Positions 8,042 to 18,579 of a stretch of DNA of 64,000 nt are shown here, in pieces. A model generated the notes under the pieces. That model was not told where the DNA came from and made no database searches. It saw only the letters and a program-made list of their open reading frames with translations. The stretch comes from Leptospira bourretii (GTDB taxonomy: Bacteria > Spirochaetota > Leptospiria > Leptospirales > Leptospiraceae), in the NCBI RefSeq assembly GCF_004770145.1, contig NZ_RQFW01000001.1, positions 186,001 to 250,000 of the forward strand. Reading direction: 5' to 3'. Position 1 is the first letter of the stretch, and every line of letters begins with the position of its first letter. The position numbers and the translations under genes were made by a program.

Positions 8042-11000
8042 GAGCTGTTACCCCCTCTTTGTTCGTTTTTCCTGCGGCAGTTTCTTCTGCCATTTTTTCT
8101 AGAGCTTTTTTATAATCTCTTGGAATGACTTTGATCATTTGTTTTACAACAGTATCCCATTCTTTCAGCACTTCTTCGGCTCGTTTAGAACCTGTATATG
8201 CTTTATGATCTTCTACCATCTTTTTCACTTCCGCAATTTCACTTGCATCAGTTAACGGATCTAAGTCGACCATCTCTTTGTTGATGAGAGCTTCTTTGTT
8301 TTTCTTTGGATCCCAAAGGTAAGCAATCCCACCAGACATACCAGCAGCAAAGTTACGTCCGATGTCTCCAAGGATAATGACCCGGCCACCAGTCATGTAT
8401 TCACAACCGTGGTCTCCGGTTCCTTCTACGATGACATGAGCACCAGAGTTACGAACACAGAATCTTTCTCCAGCAATCCCATTGACATAAGCGTTTCCGC
8501 TCGTTGCGCCAATGAAACAAGTGTTACCGATAACGATATTTTCTTCTGCTTTGTAAGGAGCATTTTTTGGAGTTTGGAAGATGAGTTTTCCACCACAAAG
8601 CCCTTTTCCTACATAGTCGTTTCCTTCACCCACCAGGCGAAGTGTCATTCCTTTGGTTACAAAAGCACCAAACGACTGTCCTGCGGTTCCTGTAAATTCG
8701 ATATCGATTGTGTCTTCCGATAGTCCATCCACACCATATTTTTTAGTCACTTCGTGGCTAAGCATCGTTCCCACAGAACGGTTGAGGTTCACAATGGATG
8801 TTTGGATTTTCACAGGTTGTTTGTGATCAATCGCAGCAAGTGACTTACGAATCAGTTCGTTGTCAATTTGTTCATCCAAGTGATGGTTTTGTTCTTTGGC
8901 ACGGTAAAGTCCAGTAGGGAATACAGGAGTTGGTCTATGGAGCACTTTACTAAAATCAAGACCACGAGCCTTCCAGTGGTGGTGAGGTCGTTTGAATTTG
9001 ATTTTTTCTACTTGGCCAATCATTTCTTCAAATGTTCTAAATCCGAGTTTTGCCATAATCTCACGAACTTCTTCCGCAACAAAGGTCATGAAGTTCACAA
9101 CATGTTCCGGTTTTCCGGTAAATTTACTTCGTAAAAATTCGTCTTGGGTCGCAACACCGACTGGGCATGTATTGAGATGGCATTTACGCATCATGATACA
9201 ACCCACAGAAACCAGTGCGGAAGTGGAGAATCCAAATTCCTCGGCACCAAGTAAAGCTCCCACAACCACATCTTTTCCTGTGAGGAGTTTCCCATCTACA
9301 GCCAGATACACACGGTCACGAAGTCCGTTGGCAACGAGTGTTTGGTGGGTTTCGGAAAGTCCAAGTTCCCAAGGGGTTCCTGCATGGTGGATAGAAGAAA
9401 TGGGACTTGCCCCAGTTCCTCCTTCATGTCCTGCGATCAGGATATGATCCGCATGTGCTTTGGCAACACCGGCGGCCACAGTTCCTACACCCGATTCGGA
9501 AACAAGTTTCACAGAAACTCGTGCTCTTGGATTCGAGTTTTTTAAATCAAAGATCAATTGTTTTAGATCTTCGATGGAATAAATATCGTGGTGAGGAGGA
9601 GGGGAAATGAGAGTTACCCCTGGAGTGGAATAACGAAGCCATCCAATGTATTTGTCTACTTTGTGGCCTGGAAGCTGTCCACCTTCACCTGGTTTGGCGC
9701 CCTGTGCCATTTTGATTTGGATGTCATCGGCATTGGTTAGATATTCCATAGTCACACCAAAACGTGCGGACGCAACCTGTTTGATCGCCGAACGCATGCT
9801 ATCTCCATTCGGGAGGGTTTTGAATCGTACTGGATCTTCTCCACCTTCACCTGTGTTCGATTTGGCACCAATTCGGTTCATCGCAATCGCAAGTGTGGTA
9901 TGTGCTTCCCAAGAAATGGAACCATGACTCATCGCTCCTGTTTGGAAACGTTTGAGTATGGATTTTACCGATTCCACTTCTTCGATGGGGATCGCTTTGG
10001 ATCCTTCAAAATCAAGTTGGAACAAACTGCGAAGTGTGATTGCTTTTTCGTTTTGGTTATCGATTAGGCTTGAGAACTCTTTGAATACTTTGTAATCGTT
10101 GTCTTGCGTTGCTTTTTGTAGTTTGTGAACTGTAATCGGTGTATAGAGATGGCTATCTCCATTTTTACGATAGTAGTGCACTCCACCTGGTTCTAGGTTG
10201 TTCGGGAAAAAAGTAGGATCGTAAGCTGCTTTGTGGCGGCGAACGGTTTCTTCTTCCAACATCTCTAGAGAAAGTCCTTCAATGCGAGACTGAGTTCCTG
10301 CAAAGTAAGTATTCACTAACTCAGAATCAAGTCCCACGGCTTCAAAAATTTGCGCACCACAATACGATTGTAATGTGGAGATTCCCATTTTTGAGAATAC
10401 TTTGAAAAGTCCTTTCCCGATGGATTTGATGTATTTCTTTTTTGCATCTTTGTAATTAGGAACTTCTGGGAGTAAACCTTGTAACGAAAGGTCGGCAATG
10501 GTTTCAAATGCAAGGTATGGGTTGATGGCGTTCGCACCATAACCGCATAACAAAGCAAAGTGGGCTACTTCTCTTGGTTCTCCCGATTCTAATACAATCC
10601 CTGCTTTTGTTCTGAGACCTTCACGAATCAAATAGTGGTGGAGTCCCGCCACTGCAAGTAGAGATGGGATGGCTGCTTTTTTCTCACCCACACCGTGGTC
10701 GGTTAAGATGATTAGATTTACGCCTTGTTCTCGAACGGCTTTCGCAGCATCTGCACAAACACGATCGAGCGAGTTTCTCATGTCATGTTTTTTAGAAGGA
10801 TCAAAAAGGATTTCAAACGTTTTTGCTTTGAAATGACCTTCACTGATTTGTTTGATTTTTTCAAAATCTTCGTTGGTAAGGATTGGATGTTCCAACTCCA
10901 ATCGATGCGCGTGTTCTGGCTCTTCCGAAAGAAGGTTTCCTTCGGGTCCAATATAAGTTGTGAGTTCCATCACAAGTTCTTCCCGGATTGGATCAATCGG

Positions 11001-12611
11001 CGGGTTTGTGACTTGCGCAAAGTTTTGTTTGAAATAACGGAATAGGGGTTGTGGTTTTTCACTGAGAACTGCAAGCGAAGAATCCACACCCATAGAACCA
11101 ATTGGTTCTTCTCCAGAAACTCCCATCGGTTTGATGATGGTAAACACATCTTCATGTGTGTACCCAAAAGCTCTTTGGCGTTCTAAAATGGTTTCGTGTT
11201 GCGGTTGTTTTACGTTCTCAGGGTCCGGCAAAGATCCAAGACGAATCATATTGTCTTCTACCCATTTGCGATATGGTTTTTGGGTAGAGATTTGTTTTTT
11301 GATTTCTTCATCATCTAAGATTTGGCCTTTTTCCATATCGATCAGAAGCATACGGCCTGGACGAAGTCGGTCTTGGATGAGTATTTCTTCTGGGGGAAGA
11401 TTGAGAACGCCAGCCTCTGAAGACATGATCACTTCATCGTCTTTTGTGACCACAAAACGAGCAGGACGAAGTCCATTACGATCGAGTGTTGCTCCGATGA
11501 TTCTACCATCAGTAAAAGCAATGGCCGCAGGACCATCCCAAGGTTCCATAAAAGTTGCATGGTATTCGTAGAACGCGCGTCTGTCGGCATCCATCGCTTT
11601 GTTTTTTGACCAAGCTTCTGGGATCATCATCATAACAGAGTGAGGTAAAGATCTTCCGCCCATCACTAGTAGTTCCAAAACAGTATCAAAGGTTGCTGTA
11701 TCGGATTGGCCTTCCATGACAATCGGAAGCATACGACGAAGTTCATCCCCGTAAAGTGGAGACTGCATCACCATTTGGCGAGCGGCCATCCAGTTCATGT
11801 TCCCACGGAGAGTGTTGATCTCTCCGTTATGGGCAATTTGGCGGTAAGGGTGAGCCAAATCCCAAGTAGGGAAGGTGTTTGTTGAAAATCGAGTGTGAGT
11901 CAAACAAAAGGCAGAAGTTAAATCAGGAGATTTTAAATCTTCATAGAATTTTTTGACTTGGTCACCAAGTAACATCCCTTTGTATACAATTGTACGTGAT
12001 GAAAAACTAGGTACGTAGTATTGGGAACGATCCAGTTTCATTTCTGTACGGATTCGTCTGTCAATTAAGCGACGGATGAGAAATAGTTTTCTTTCGAAGT
12101 CGTCAGAGGTTTTATTTTTTTTGGATTTTTTACCAATGAATACTTGTTTGAAGACAGGGATTGTTTTGGATGCAACAACTCCCGCATATTCTTTGTTAAT
12201 GGGGACGTCGCGAAATCCTAAAAATTCTTCCCCTTCATCTACAATGATTTTTTCAATTACGTTTTCCACAGCAGTTCGGGCTTCTGTGTTTTGGGGAAGG
12301 AACAAAAATCCCACAGCATAGTCGCCTTCTTTCGGCAAAGTGAAGGGGAGGACTTTTCTAAAAAATGCATCCGGGATATTGATCATGATCCCAGCACCGT
12401 CACCGGTTTTTGGATCGGCACCTTCGGCACCCCTATGCTCTAAATTGCACATGAGGCGTATTCCCTTATCGACGATGTCCCGGGAACGTTTGCCTTTATA
12501 ATTTGCGATAAAACCAACACCACAGGAATCTTTGTCCATGGCAGGATCATACATACCTTGGGCCTGTGGGCCGAGTGGCGGAAGGATGGGTGGTTGGTTG
12601 GATTTTGACAT
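8034..12611 (-). CDS. gltB: Glutamate synthase (NADPH) large subunit
   Basis: 1525 residues, full length. The glutaminase Ntn-hydrolase domain begins at Cys30 ([15 protein letters not shown]) after a propeptide that is presumably removed. A central linker domain is followed by the FMN-binding TIM-barrel synthase domain ([30 protein letters not shown]) and the [3Fe-4S] motif [15 protein letters not shown]. The C-terminal GXGXG beta-helix domain includes [14 protein letters not shown] and [14 protein letters not shown]. It uses glutamine and 2-oxoglutarate to make two glutamates. It is the first gene of gltBD and has a 395-bp upstream region. Confidence 0.98.
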   Translation of the reverse strand: MSKSNQPPILPPLGPQAQGMYDPAMDKDSCGVGFIANYKGKRSRDIVDKGIRLMCNLEHRGAEGADPKTGDGAGIMINIPDAFFRKVLPFTLPKEGDYAVGFLFLPQNTEARTAVENVIEKIIVDEGEEFLGFRDVPINKEYAGVVASKTIPVFKQVFIGKKSKKNKTSDDFERKLFLIRRLIDRRIRTEMKLDRSQYYVPSFSSRTIVYKGMLLGDQVKKFYEDLKSPDLTSAFCLTHTRFSTNTFPTWDLAHPYRQIAHNGEINTLRGNMNWMAARQMVMQSPLYGDELRRMLPIVMEGQSDTATFDTVLELLVMGGRSLPHSVMMMIPEAWSKNKAMDADRRAFYEYHATFMEPWDGPAAIAFTDGRIIGATLDRNGLRPARFVVTKDDEVIMSSEAGVLNLPPEEILIQDRLRPGRMLLIDMEKGQILDDEEIKKQISTQKPYRKWVEDNMIRLGSLPDPENVKQPQHETILERQRAFGYTHEDVFTIIKPMGVSGEEPIGSMGVDSSLAVLSEKPQPLFRYFKQNFAQVTNPPIDPIREELVMELTTYIGPEGNLLSEEPEHAHRLELEHPILTNEDFEKIKQISEGHFKAKTFEILFDPSKKHDMRNSLDRVCADAAKAVREQGVNLIILTDHGVGEKKAAIPSLLAVAGLHHYLIREGLRTKAGIVLESGEPREVAHFALLCGYGANAINPYLAFETIADLSLQGLLPEVPNYKDAKKKYIKSIGKGLFKVFSKMGISTLQSYCGAQIFEAVGLDSELVNTYFAGTQSRIEGLSLEMLEEETVRRHKAAYDPTFFPNNLEPGGVHYYRKNGDSHLYTPITVHKLQKATQDNDYKVFKEFSSLIDNQNEKAITLRSLFQLDFEGSKAIPIEEVESVKSILKRFQTGAMSHGSISWEAHTTLAIAMNRIGAKSNTGEGGEDPVRFKTLPNGDSMRSAIKQVASARFGVTMEYLTNADDIQIKMAQGAKPGEGGQLPGHKVDKYIGWLRYSTPGVTLISPPPHHDIYSIEDLKQLIFDLKNSNPRARVSVKLVSESGVGTVAAGVAKAHADHILIAGHEGGTGASPISSIHHAGTPWELGLSETHQTLVANGLRDRVYLAVDGKLLTGKDVVVGALLGAEEFGFSTSALVSVGCIMMRKCHLNTCPVGVATQDEFLRSKFTGKPEHVVNFMTFVAEEVREIMAKLGFRTFEEMIGQVEKIKFKRPHHHWKARGLDFSKVLHRPTPVFPTGLYRAKEQNHHLDEQIDNELIRKSLAAIDHKQPVKIQTSIVNLNRSVGTMLSHEVTKKYGVDGLSEDTIDIEFTGTAGQSFGAFVTKGMTLRLVGEGNDYVGKGLCGGKLIFQTPKNAPYKAEENIVIGNTCFIGATSGNAYVNGIAGERFCVRNSGAHVIVEGTGDHGCEYMTGGRVIILGDIGRNFAAGMSGGIAYLWDPKKNKEALINKEMVDLDPLTDASEIAEVKKMVEDHKAYTGSKRAEEVLKEWDTVVKQMIKVIPRDYKKALEKMAEETAAGKTNKEGVTARG

Positions 12612-12727
12612 ACGTACCCTACTCTAAAGCAATTACTGTACCTTGTTTTTGAATTTGGGTGTACTGTCCAATTATTTTGTTTTCAGCAAAATGATTTATT
12701 TTTAGGCAAAATTAAACACTTGAAAAT

Positions 12728-12769
12728 GCATAATGTGTGAACAATTGGCGCTTTACTTGATCATTATGC
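12728..12769. promoter_or_regulatory. Inverted 8-mers between gltB and a small ORF
   Basis: GCATAATG (12728-12735) and its exact reverse complement CATTATGC (12762-12769) are separated by 26 bp, i.e. about three to four helical turns centre to centre. The site lies about 120-160 bp upstream of gltB and immediately upstream of the possible small ORF. It could be a paired operator, but two 8-mers in AT-rich DNA may arise by chance. Confidence 0.3.
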
Positions 12770-12772
12770 TAT

Positions 12773-12931
12773 ATGATGGAACAAACTAGGATTTGGTCTA
12801 AAAAATCTAAGAGTACAAGAAAGAAGCGAACTGCAACTTCCATAGGAAGATTGTCTAAATCCCGACGTGTCTTTTGGAGAGATCTGGAACGCTCAATCGT
12901 TCGTTTTTCGAGCAGGCCAGAGGAATTTTGA
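12773..12931 (+). CDS. Possible small basic protein (52 aa)
   Basis: An ATG-ATG start at 12773 opens a 52-codon frame to TGA at 12929-12931: MMEQTRIWSKKSKSTRKKRT, then a continuation with SRRVFWRDLERS. The product would be strongly basic, with many Lys, Arg and Ser. No clear ribosome site precedes it, and no family is recognised. It lies divergently from gltB in an otherwise empty region. It may be a real small nucleic-acid-binding protein or only a chance frame. Confidence 0.3.
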   Translation: MMEQTRIWSKKSKSTRKKRTATSIGRLSKSRRVFWRDLERSIVRFSSRPEEF

Positions 12932-13006
12932 AATATGGTTTCGGAGAAAACCTGAGAAAACCCATTTTCTTTGAAACCTAGTTTTTTTAGTTCGAAAAGA
13001 GATCTG

Positions 13007-13543
13007 TTATTTGGATTTGAAACCTAGCCAGTCTAAGACTCGTTCGGCTGCTTCTTCTTTGGTAAGTTTGGAAAGGTTTAGTTTGTAGTGGGCTGCTTCT
13101 TGGTAAACGGGTAATCTTTTTTCTAAAATAGAACGGTAGGAAGTAACTTTGGAGAGGTCAGGTCTAGTGGAATCTCCTTTTACCTTTTCCACTAATTCCT
13201 CAATTCCTCGTTCCAAATAGACTATCCTTCCGATTTTTCTTAAGATATCTAATTTCCTTTGGCTTGGAATTTCGTTTCCGTCTGCATCCAAATCAAATAA
13301 TATCCCACCTCCGCAATCCAAAATAATTCCATCTGCATTTTGTAATTTTTGCAAAATGGAATATTCTAATTCACGAAATTTATTCCAACCATACGTTTCA
13401 ACAAATTGGGGGATAGGAATTCCACCTGCTTCATATACGGAAACGGAATCTGTGGAAACCACCGGGAATTCTGTTTGTTTGGAAAGAGTTCTTGAGACTT
13501 TGGATTTCCCAGCACCTCTAGCTCCAATAAAGATAATGTTCAT
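13007..13543 (-). CDS. aroK: Shikimate kinase
   Basis: 178 residues, normal family length. The P-loop is GARGAGKS (residues 7-14); the shikimate-binding Asp is at STDS (Asp32) and the Arg/Glu motif is FRELE. CGGGILFD carries the Gly-rich shikimate-binding loop, and STRPDL is in the lid region. The enzyme phosphorylates shikimate in aromatic amino acid synthesis. It is the last gene of a cheD-HDOD-aroK run on the minus strand, 38 nt after the HDOD gene. Related P-loop kinases such as gluconate kinase are less likely given the GGG and STD motifs. Confidence 0.85.
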   Translation of the reverse strand: MNIIFIGARGAGKSKVSRTLSKQTEFPVVSTDSVSVYEAGGIPIPQFVETYGWNKFRELEYSILQKLQNADGIILDCGGGILFDLDADGNEIPSQRKLDILRKIGRIVYLERGIEELVEKVKGDSTRPDLSKVTSYRSILEKRLPVYQEAAHYKLNLSKLTKEEAAERVLDWLGFKSK

Positions 13544-13581
13544 ACGATCTGGTTCAAACGTTCGAGGTTCAGTTTAAAAAA

Positions 13582-14436
13582 TTATACGTTGAGTAAATCG
13601 GCAAGTCCCGCTTGTAAGTCCGGGATGTGAACAAAATAAGTTTCAATATCTGCTTCTGTAACGCCGGTTTGGCTAAGAGCAAAAGGAGAAATGGGAACTG
13701 ATTCACCACCAATGTCGATTCCGATTCCAGAAACAACAATGAGAATACTTGCAATATGTACTACAGAAGTAAGAATCGGATTGTTTTTGGAATTTTCTGG
13801 AGTGAGGTAATTTGCCACCACATCCGTCAATTCCTGCGGGAAGTTCCAACGTTTTAAGAGGTTTTCCGACACTTCCATATGAGTGTATCCGAAGTATTTT
13901 TTCTCTAAGTTAGGGAAGGGTTCTTGGTTGTCTTTTAAATCCGTTTTGATTTGCATCATCACCGGACTAAAAAACTGTGCGAGGACAATTTTACCAACAC
14001 TGCAGAGTAATCCAGAAGTGAAGGCAAGATCCTTATCAATTTTTAGTTTTTTATGTTGTACGATTTTACTAGAAAGTTCTGCCACAAGTAGGGAAGAAGT
14101 CCAGAGTTGGGCTGCATCCAGTTGGTAACTATTCAAATCTTGCGAAAGGATTCCTTTGGCAGCAGTGAGAAGTACAATTTCTTTTACCGTTTTGATCCCA
14201 AGGGTCATGAGTGCTTCTTGGACCGTACGAATGGGTTTGGAAGCTCTGTAATAAGCGGAATTAGAAAGTTTGATTACGTTGGCCGTGATGGCAGGATCTT
14301 TTGAAATTTCTTGTGCAAGGTCTGCAATGTTTACGTCTGGCTTTTGGAGTTTTTCCAATACCTTAGACACAACAGCCGAAATGGCAGGCAGTTTATTTAC
14401 GTCTTGTAGTATTTCATCAACCTTTGATTTTAGCAT
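13582..14436 (-). CDS. HDOD domain protein
   Basis: 284 residues. It begins LPAISAVVSKVLEKLQKPDV (from about residue 16) and continues with LAQEISKDPAITANVIKLSNSAYY and LGIKTVKEIVLLTAA, the characteristic start of HDOD domains. These are HD-related domains that usually lack the metal-binding HD dyad and act as signalling scaffolds. The gene lies 6 nt after cheD, suggesting a role in chemotaxis or second-messenger signalling. No receiver or GGDEF domain is attached. Specific function is unknown. Confidence 0.85.
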   Translation of the reverse strand: MLKSKVDEILQDVNKLPAISAVVSKVLEKLQKPDVNIADLAQEISKDPAITANVIKLSNSAYYRASKPIRTVQEALMTLGIKTVKEIVLLTAAKGILSQDLNSYQLDAAQLWTSSLLVAELSSKIVQHKKLKIDKDLAFTSGLLCSVGKIVLAQFFSPVMMQIKTDLKDNQEPFPNLEKKYFGYTHMEVSENLLKRWNFPQELTDVVANYLTPENSKNNPILTSVVHIASILIVVSGIGIDIGGESVPISPFALSQTGVTEADIETYFVHIPDLQAGLADLLNV

Positions 14437-14442
14437 ATTCGC

Positions 14443-14946
14443 CTAACGCACCTTATAAAGGTATTTTTCCATACCAGCTTTTTTTAACAACACACGCCCG
14501 TCGTCACAATAAAGGCTGATGGTTCTTCCTTCGTTCCCGGCCACATCTTCCACTATGACAGGGATTTTATTCTCTTCCATAAATTTTTTGACAATAGCAA
14601 TATTCTGTTCCCCGATGTTTTGTAGGAATTGGGAGTTGATTCCTTTGAACATGGAGGCTCCACCAAACATACGACAAGAATATTGTCCAATATTGGAACC
14701 TTGTTGTTTCATCATCTCAATGAGGATGGGTAGAGCCGTTTCCCCGTACTTGTGCGGAAACTTAGTGGCATCTTTGCCTGTGGGATCTTTGGCGAGCATG
14801 ATATGGGAGATGGCACCCACTTTCTGTTCTGGATCATACAAAACGATTCCTATGCACGAACCCAATGTAGTTCGGAGCACGTCCGTATCTTTTCCGACCT
14901 TGATGTCGGCAATTCCTACATTGATGATTTTGGATTTTATAGACAT
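14443..14946 (-). CDS. cheD: Chemoreceptor glutamine deamidase CheD
   Basis: 167 residues. The conserved [13 protein letters not shown] carries the catalytic Cys31, and GAISHIML carries His48. The motif [10 protein letters not shown] (about residue 91) and [14 protein letters not shown] are typical of CheD. The family deamidates glutamines on methyl-accepting chemotaxis proteins and in some bacteria interacts with CheC. It is the first gene of the three-gene minus-strand run with the HDOD protein and aroK, and is divergent from the TraB-family gene. Confidence 0.93.
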   Translation of the reverse strand: MSIKSKIINVGIADIKVGKDTDVLRTTLGSCIGIVLYDPEQKVGAISHIMLAKDPTGKDATKFPHKYGETALPILIEMMKQQGSNIGQYSCRMFGGASMFKGINSQFLQNIGEQNIAIVKKFMEENKIPVIVEDVAGNEGRTISLYCDDGRVLLKKAGMEKYLYKVR

Positions 14947-15006
14947 TCTACTTGTTTCTAGAGAGTGGAACCGTTACTTAGGTATTATAGATAGTAAGCT
15001 TTCCTT

Positions 15007-16230
<1,224 letters not shown>

Positions 16231-16270
16231 AGAGTAAGATAGAATCGTCTAAGCACTGTAGCAGAAGAGT

Positions 16271-16642
16271 ATGAAACGTAAGTTTGCCATTGGATTCATT
16301 CTAATTTTTCTCGCTTATTTAGGGTGTAAATCATCCGTATTTGGGTTTTGTACTTCTGCAGAAAAATTTGTGGAGCGGGCATCCGTTCCGCCTTGCCACC
16401 AAACCGCTGATTCCAAAGAGGATGAGGCAAATTCTTGTGAATGCCCTATCACACACGAAGAACTTCAATCTTCCAGTGGGACAGATTCCCCGATTTGGAA
16501 GCAGATGAAATTTGTGGTTTGGAACGGGTTCTCCGTTTTAAAACCACAATTCCTTCATGATTCGTCCACAAAGTGGTTTGTATTTGGCCATCGTCATTCT
16601 CCTCCTTATTTTCCCACAAAAACGATCCGGCTTCTGATTTGA
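16271..16642 (+). CDS. Small secreted Cys/His-rich protein upstream of a copper-storage-like protein
   Basis: 123 residues with a signal sequence or lipobox-like start (MKRKFAIGFILIFLAYLGCK). The mature part has ASVPPCHQTAD and SCECPITHEEL, clustered Cys/His residues that could bind metal, and ends HRHSPPYFPTKTIRLLI. No family is recognised with certainty. The short length, a CxC motif and a proline/basic C-terminus resemble small secreted proteins that sit near copper genes in other bacteria, which is inference only. The next gene encodes a Csp1-like protein, but a good terminator separates the two. Confidence 0.6.
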   Translation: MKRKFAIGFILIFLAYLGCKSSVFGFCTSAEKFVERASVPPCHQTADSKEDEANSCECPITHEELQSSSGTDSPIWKQMKFVVWNGFSVLKPQFLHDSSTKWFVFGHRHSPPYFPTKTIRLLI

Positions 16643-16643
16643 G

Positions 16644-16672
16644 ATCACCACACCTATTCTAGGTGAAGTGAT
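16644..16672 (+). terminator. Intrinsic terminator between the small secreted gene and the Csp1-like gene
   Basis: A hairpin with ATCAC/GTGAT and CACCT/AGGTG stems, a 2x2 internal loop and a 5-nt ATTCT loop starts 1 nt after the stop codon. It is followed by TTTTTAATTTATTTG. Stem plus U-tract is a good intrinsic terminator; it may act partially as an attenuator in front of the Csp1-like gene. Confidence 0.7.
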
Positions 16673-16715
16673 TTTTAATTTATTTGTTTTTAAATTTTAA
16701 CAGAGGTTATACGAT

Positions 16716-17162
16716 ATGAATCGCAAAGAATTATTACAAAAAGCAGGGATGGCAGTTGCCGTTTCTGGAATTTTATCCACACTTTCCGCAGAAGACCATG
16801 ACCATTCAACTATGACAACTTCCTCTGCAGGAAAATCCAAATATTCCAAAGCAATGATGGCTGCCATGCACTGCCAACTTTCTGCTGAGGATTGCCTCAG
16901 CCATTGCCTTACAGAGCTTGGAAAAGGGGATAAATCTATGGCGGCTTGTGCAACTAGTACAAGAGAAGTCATTAGTTTATGTGATTCCTTTGTAAAACTT
17001 GCAAGTCAATCCTCTGCATATACAAAGAAGTTAGCTAACTTATGTATTGAGGTTTGTGAAGCTTGTGCAAAAGAATGTGACAAACATGCAAATCATCATG
17101 CGATTTGTAAAGAATGCCGAGATAGTTGCCTTGCTTGTGTTAAGGAATTAAAAAAAGTTTAA
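16716..17162 (+). CDS. Four-helix-bundle copper storage protein (Csp1-like)
   Basis: 148 residues. An export leader (MNRKELLQKAGMAVAVSG, cleavage near SAEDHDHS) resembles a weak Tat-type leader with RK rather than RR. The mature part is helical with 13 cysteines spaced along the helices (MHCQLSAEDCLSHC; LCIEVCEACAKECDKH; ICKECRDSCLACVKEL), the hallmark of Csp/DUF326 proteins that hold many Cu(I) ions inside a four-helix bundle. A histidine-rich N-terminus (DHDHS) fits metal binding. A role in periplasmic copper storage or buffering is likely. It has its own 3' terminator. Confidence 0.85.
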   Translation: MNRKELLQKAGMAVAVSGILSTLSAEDHDHSTMTTSSAGKSKYSKAMMAAMHCQLSAEDCLSHCLTELGKGDKSMAACATSTREVISLCDSFVKLASQSSAYTKKLANLCIEVCEACAKECDKHANHHAICKECRDSCLACVKELKKV

Positions 17163-17200
17163 TTGATTTAATCAATAGAGATTGAATCAATCTTGATATG

Positions 17201-17228
17201 CAACTGTCCGCTGTTTGGCGGGCAGTTG
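17201..17228 (+). terminator. Terminator after the Csp1-like gene
   Basis: Arms CAACTGTCCGC (17201-17211) and GCGGGCAGTTG (17218-17228) pair over 11 bp with one G-U, loop TGTTTG, followed by TTTGTT. The gene ends 39 nt upstream. It may also serve the convergent hydrolase gene, though the U-run favours the plus strand. Confidence 0.7.
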
Positions 17229-17248
17229 TTTGTTAAATCATCAAAAAT

Positions 17249-18097
17249 CTAACGTTTTTTCGCCTTTTTTTTGGGTTTTGGTTTGGCCACTGGCTTTGGT
17301 TTCTGTGTTGGTTTGGCTTTTTTTGCAGATGATTTCTTTTTTGCCGCCAGTTGTTTTTGATTCTTTTTATAAACAGACGGTTCGTATTTAGAAAAATCCA
17401 CTTCAATCTTTTTGGGAACGGCAAACTCTGGGTTCGCTTTAGGTGCCGATTGGATGGCAATACTATCTTTTGGTGTACCCAAAAATTCTCTGAGTGTCCG
17501 AATGTTTTCGTTTCTTCTGACTAAGTTATAATTTCCAGGGATGTCAAACCATAGGTCTCTGCCTTGGCCGAACTCCGTGCTTTCTTGCGGAGGAAAGGAA
17601 AAATCTTCAATGGCAGAAAGAGGTTGGAAGAGGGGAAAGAAGAGTGCATTTTTATAATTTGTTTTCACCCAATCCGATTCAAAGCCCCAATACGATTGTC
17701 TAGTGTTGGTAAACCTGTCAGAACCATGGAAAGGTGTTCCGAGAGTGATGAGGCGTTTCACCTTTCGTCTAGCTTCGTCTGGTAAAATCAAAACAAGGAG
17801 TCCGCCCGTGTTGTGTGCAATCAAAGTGACTTCGTTAGGTGCTGTGAGGATCTGGCTTGCGAGGTATTGGACCGCTTCTTCCAAAGAAAGAGGATCTCGG
17901 AGAGTCGAAAGAATTCCGACTTTGAATCCTAAATTGTCCAAATTGGATTTGAGTCTCGAATAATAGGAACGTCCAGCCCGAAACCCAGGAACGATCAAAA
18001 TGTTTTTATCCTTATTGTTCTCTACAAACAAATGACTGGGAAGGTAAAACGACAACAACGCCCAAAAACGTTCCAGATATTCTATGAATCGAAACAT
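17249..18097 (-). CDS. Alpha/beta-hydrolase-fold protein with altered nucleophile and Lys-rich tail
   Basis: 282 residues. The fold is visible as NILIVPGFRAGRSYY (oxyanion strand and loop), a central strand and turn VTLIAHNTGGLLVL and RLITLGTPFHGSDRF, as in lipase/PGAP1-like hydrolases. At the nucleophile elbow the usual G/A-H-S-x-G is AHNTGG: position 96 is Asn (AAC), so the catalytic Ser is missing. The last 35 residues are a Lys/Pro/Ala tail (AKKKSSAKKAKPTQKPKP...). It may be an inactive hydrolase with a binding role. It is convergent with the Csp1-like gene. Confidence 0.78.
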   Translation of the reverse strand: MFRFIEYLERFWALLSFYLPSHLFVENNKDKNILIVPGFRAGRSYYSRLKSNLDNLGFKVGILSTLRDPLSLEEAVQYLASQILTAPNEVTLIAHNTGGLLVLILPDEARRKVKRLITLGTPFHGSDRFTNTRQSYWGFESDWVKTNYKNALFFPLFQPLSAIEDFSFPPQESTEFGQGRDLWFDIPGNYNLVRRNENIRTLREFLGTPKDSIAIQSAPKANPEFAVPKKIEVDFSKYEPSVYKKNQKQLAAKKKSSAKKAKPTQKPKPVAKPKPKKKAKKR

Positions 18098-18168
18098 GAA
18101 TTAAATGATTCTGTCTGACTCAATTCTTGTCTATGAAAATCAATTCCAGCGCCAGAAGAATTCCTGAA

Positions 18169-18196
18169 TTGACCGATAACCGTACTCGCATAGGAT
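18169..18196 (+). promoter_or_regulatory. Possible sigma-70 promoter for the 18.2-20.2 kb genes
   Basis: TTGACC (18169-18174) and TAGGAT (18191-18196) are separated by 16 bp and lie 17 bp upstream of the ATG at 18213. The leader would be only about 10 nt. Read by eye against the consensus; not tested. Confidence 0.35.
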
Positions 18197-18212
18197 TGCC
18201 TTTTAGAATCGT

Positions 18213-18578
18213 ATGCGTCATAGTTTCTTAATTATTTTTCTTTTTGGGTTTTTTCCTGCCACACTACTCGCGGAACCCGGAAATTATGATGAGGCAGCGA
18301 GACTTTTACCCCAAATTTGGGAAACAAAGTACCCCCTCCCTTATGGCAAACTCACAAAAAAAGATCCGTTGAAACAAGGGATTCGGCAAGTGACGAGAAA
18401 AAAGGGAAAGTACTGGATGTACAATTTCGAAGTTTTTATGCCAAAATACGAAAGAAAAGAGACTGTGGCTGTGCCAAAAGAAGAAGGTCGCAACCTCCTC
18501 GTATTTTTTTTATGGAATCCGGGGATCTCGGAAGAGCCCCATCGGATCGAACTTGGGGAACCACACGAAGGGAAGTGA
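18213..18578 (+). CDS. Small secreted protein of unknown function
   Basis: 121 residues: signal peptide MRHSFLIIFLFGFFPATLLA, then a mature domain of about 100 residues with GNYDEAARLLPQIWETKYPL and KYWMYNFEVFMPKYERKET. No family recognised. Its TGA is one base before the ATG of the UDP-glucose pyrophosphorylase gene, whose ribosome site (GAAGGGAAG) lies in its last codons, so the two are cotranscribed and probably translationally coupled. Confidence 0.65.
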   Translation: MRHSFLIIFLFGFFPATLLAEPGNYDEAARLLPQIWETKYPLPYGKLTKKDPLKQGIRQVTRKKGKYWMYNFEVFMPKYERKETVAVPKEEGRNLLVFFLWNPGISEEPHRIELGEPHEGK

Positions 18579-18579
18579 A

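Larger units (their letters stand above)
12612..13006. other. Intergenic region between gltB and aroK
   Basis: 395 bp. It holds the presumed gltB promoter (minus), a pair of inverted 8-mers GCATAATG (12728-12735) and CATTATGC (12762-12769), and a possible 52-codon plus-strand ORF (12773-12931). No tRNA or riboswitch-like structure was recognised. The segment 12612-12730 is AT-rich and would carry the gltB leader. Confidence 0.6.

Noticed and set aside
17162..17193. Two short palindromes ATTGATTTAATCAAT and GATTGAATCAATC as FNR-type sites
   Set aside because: Spacing does not match TTGA-N6-TCAA, and they follow the stop codon of the Csp1-like gene next to its terminator.
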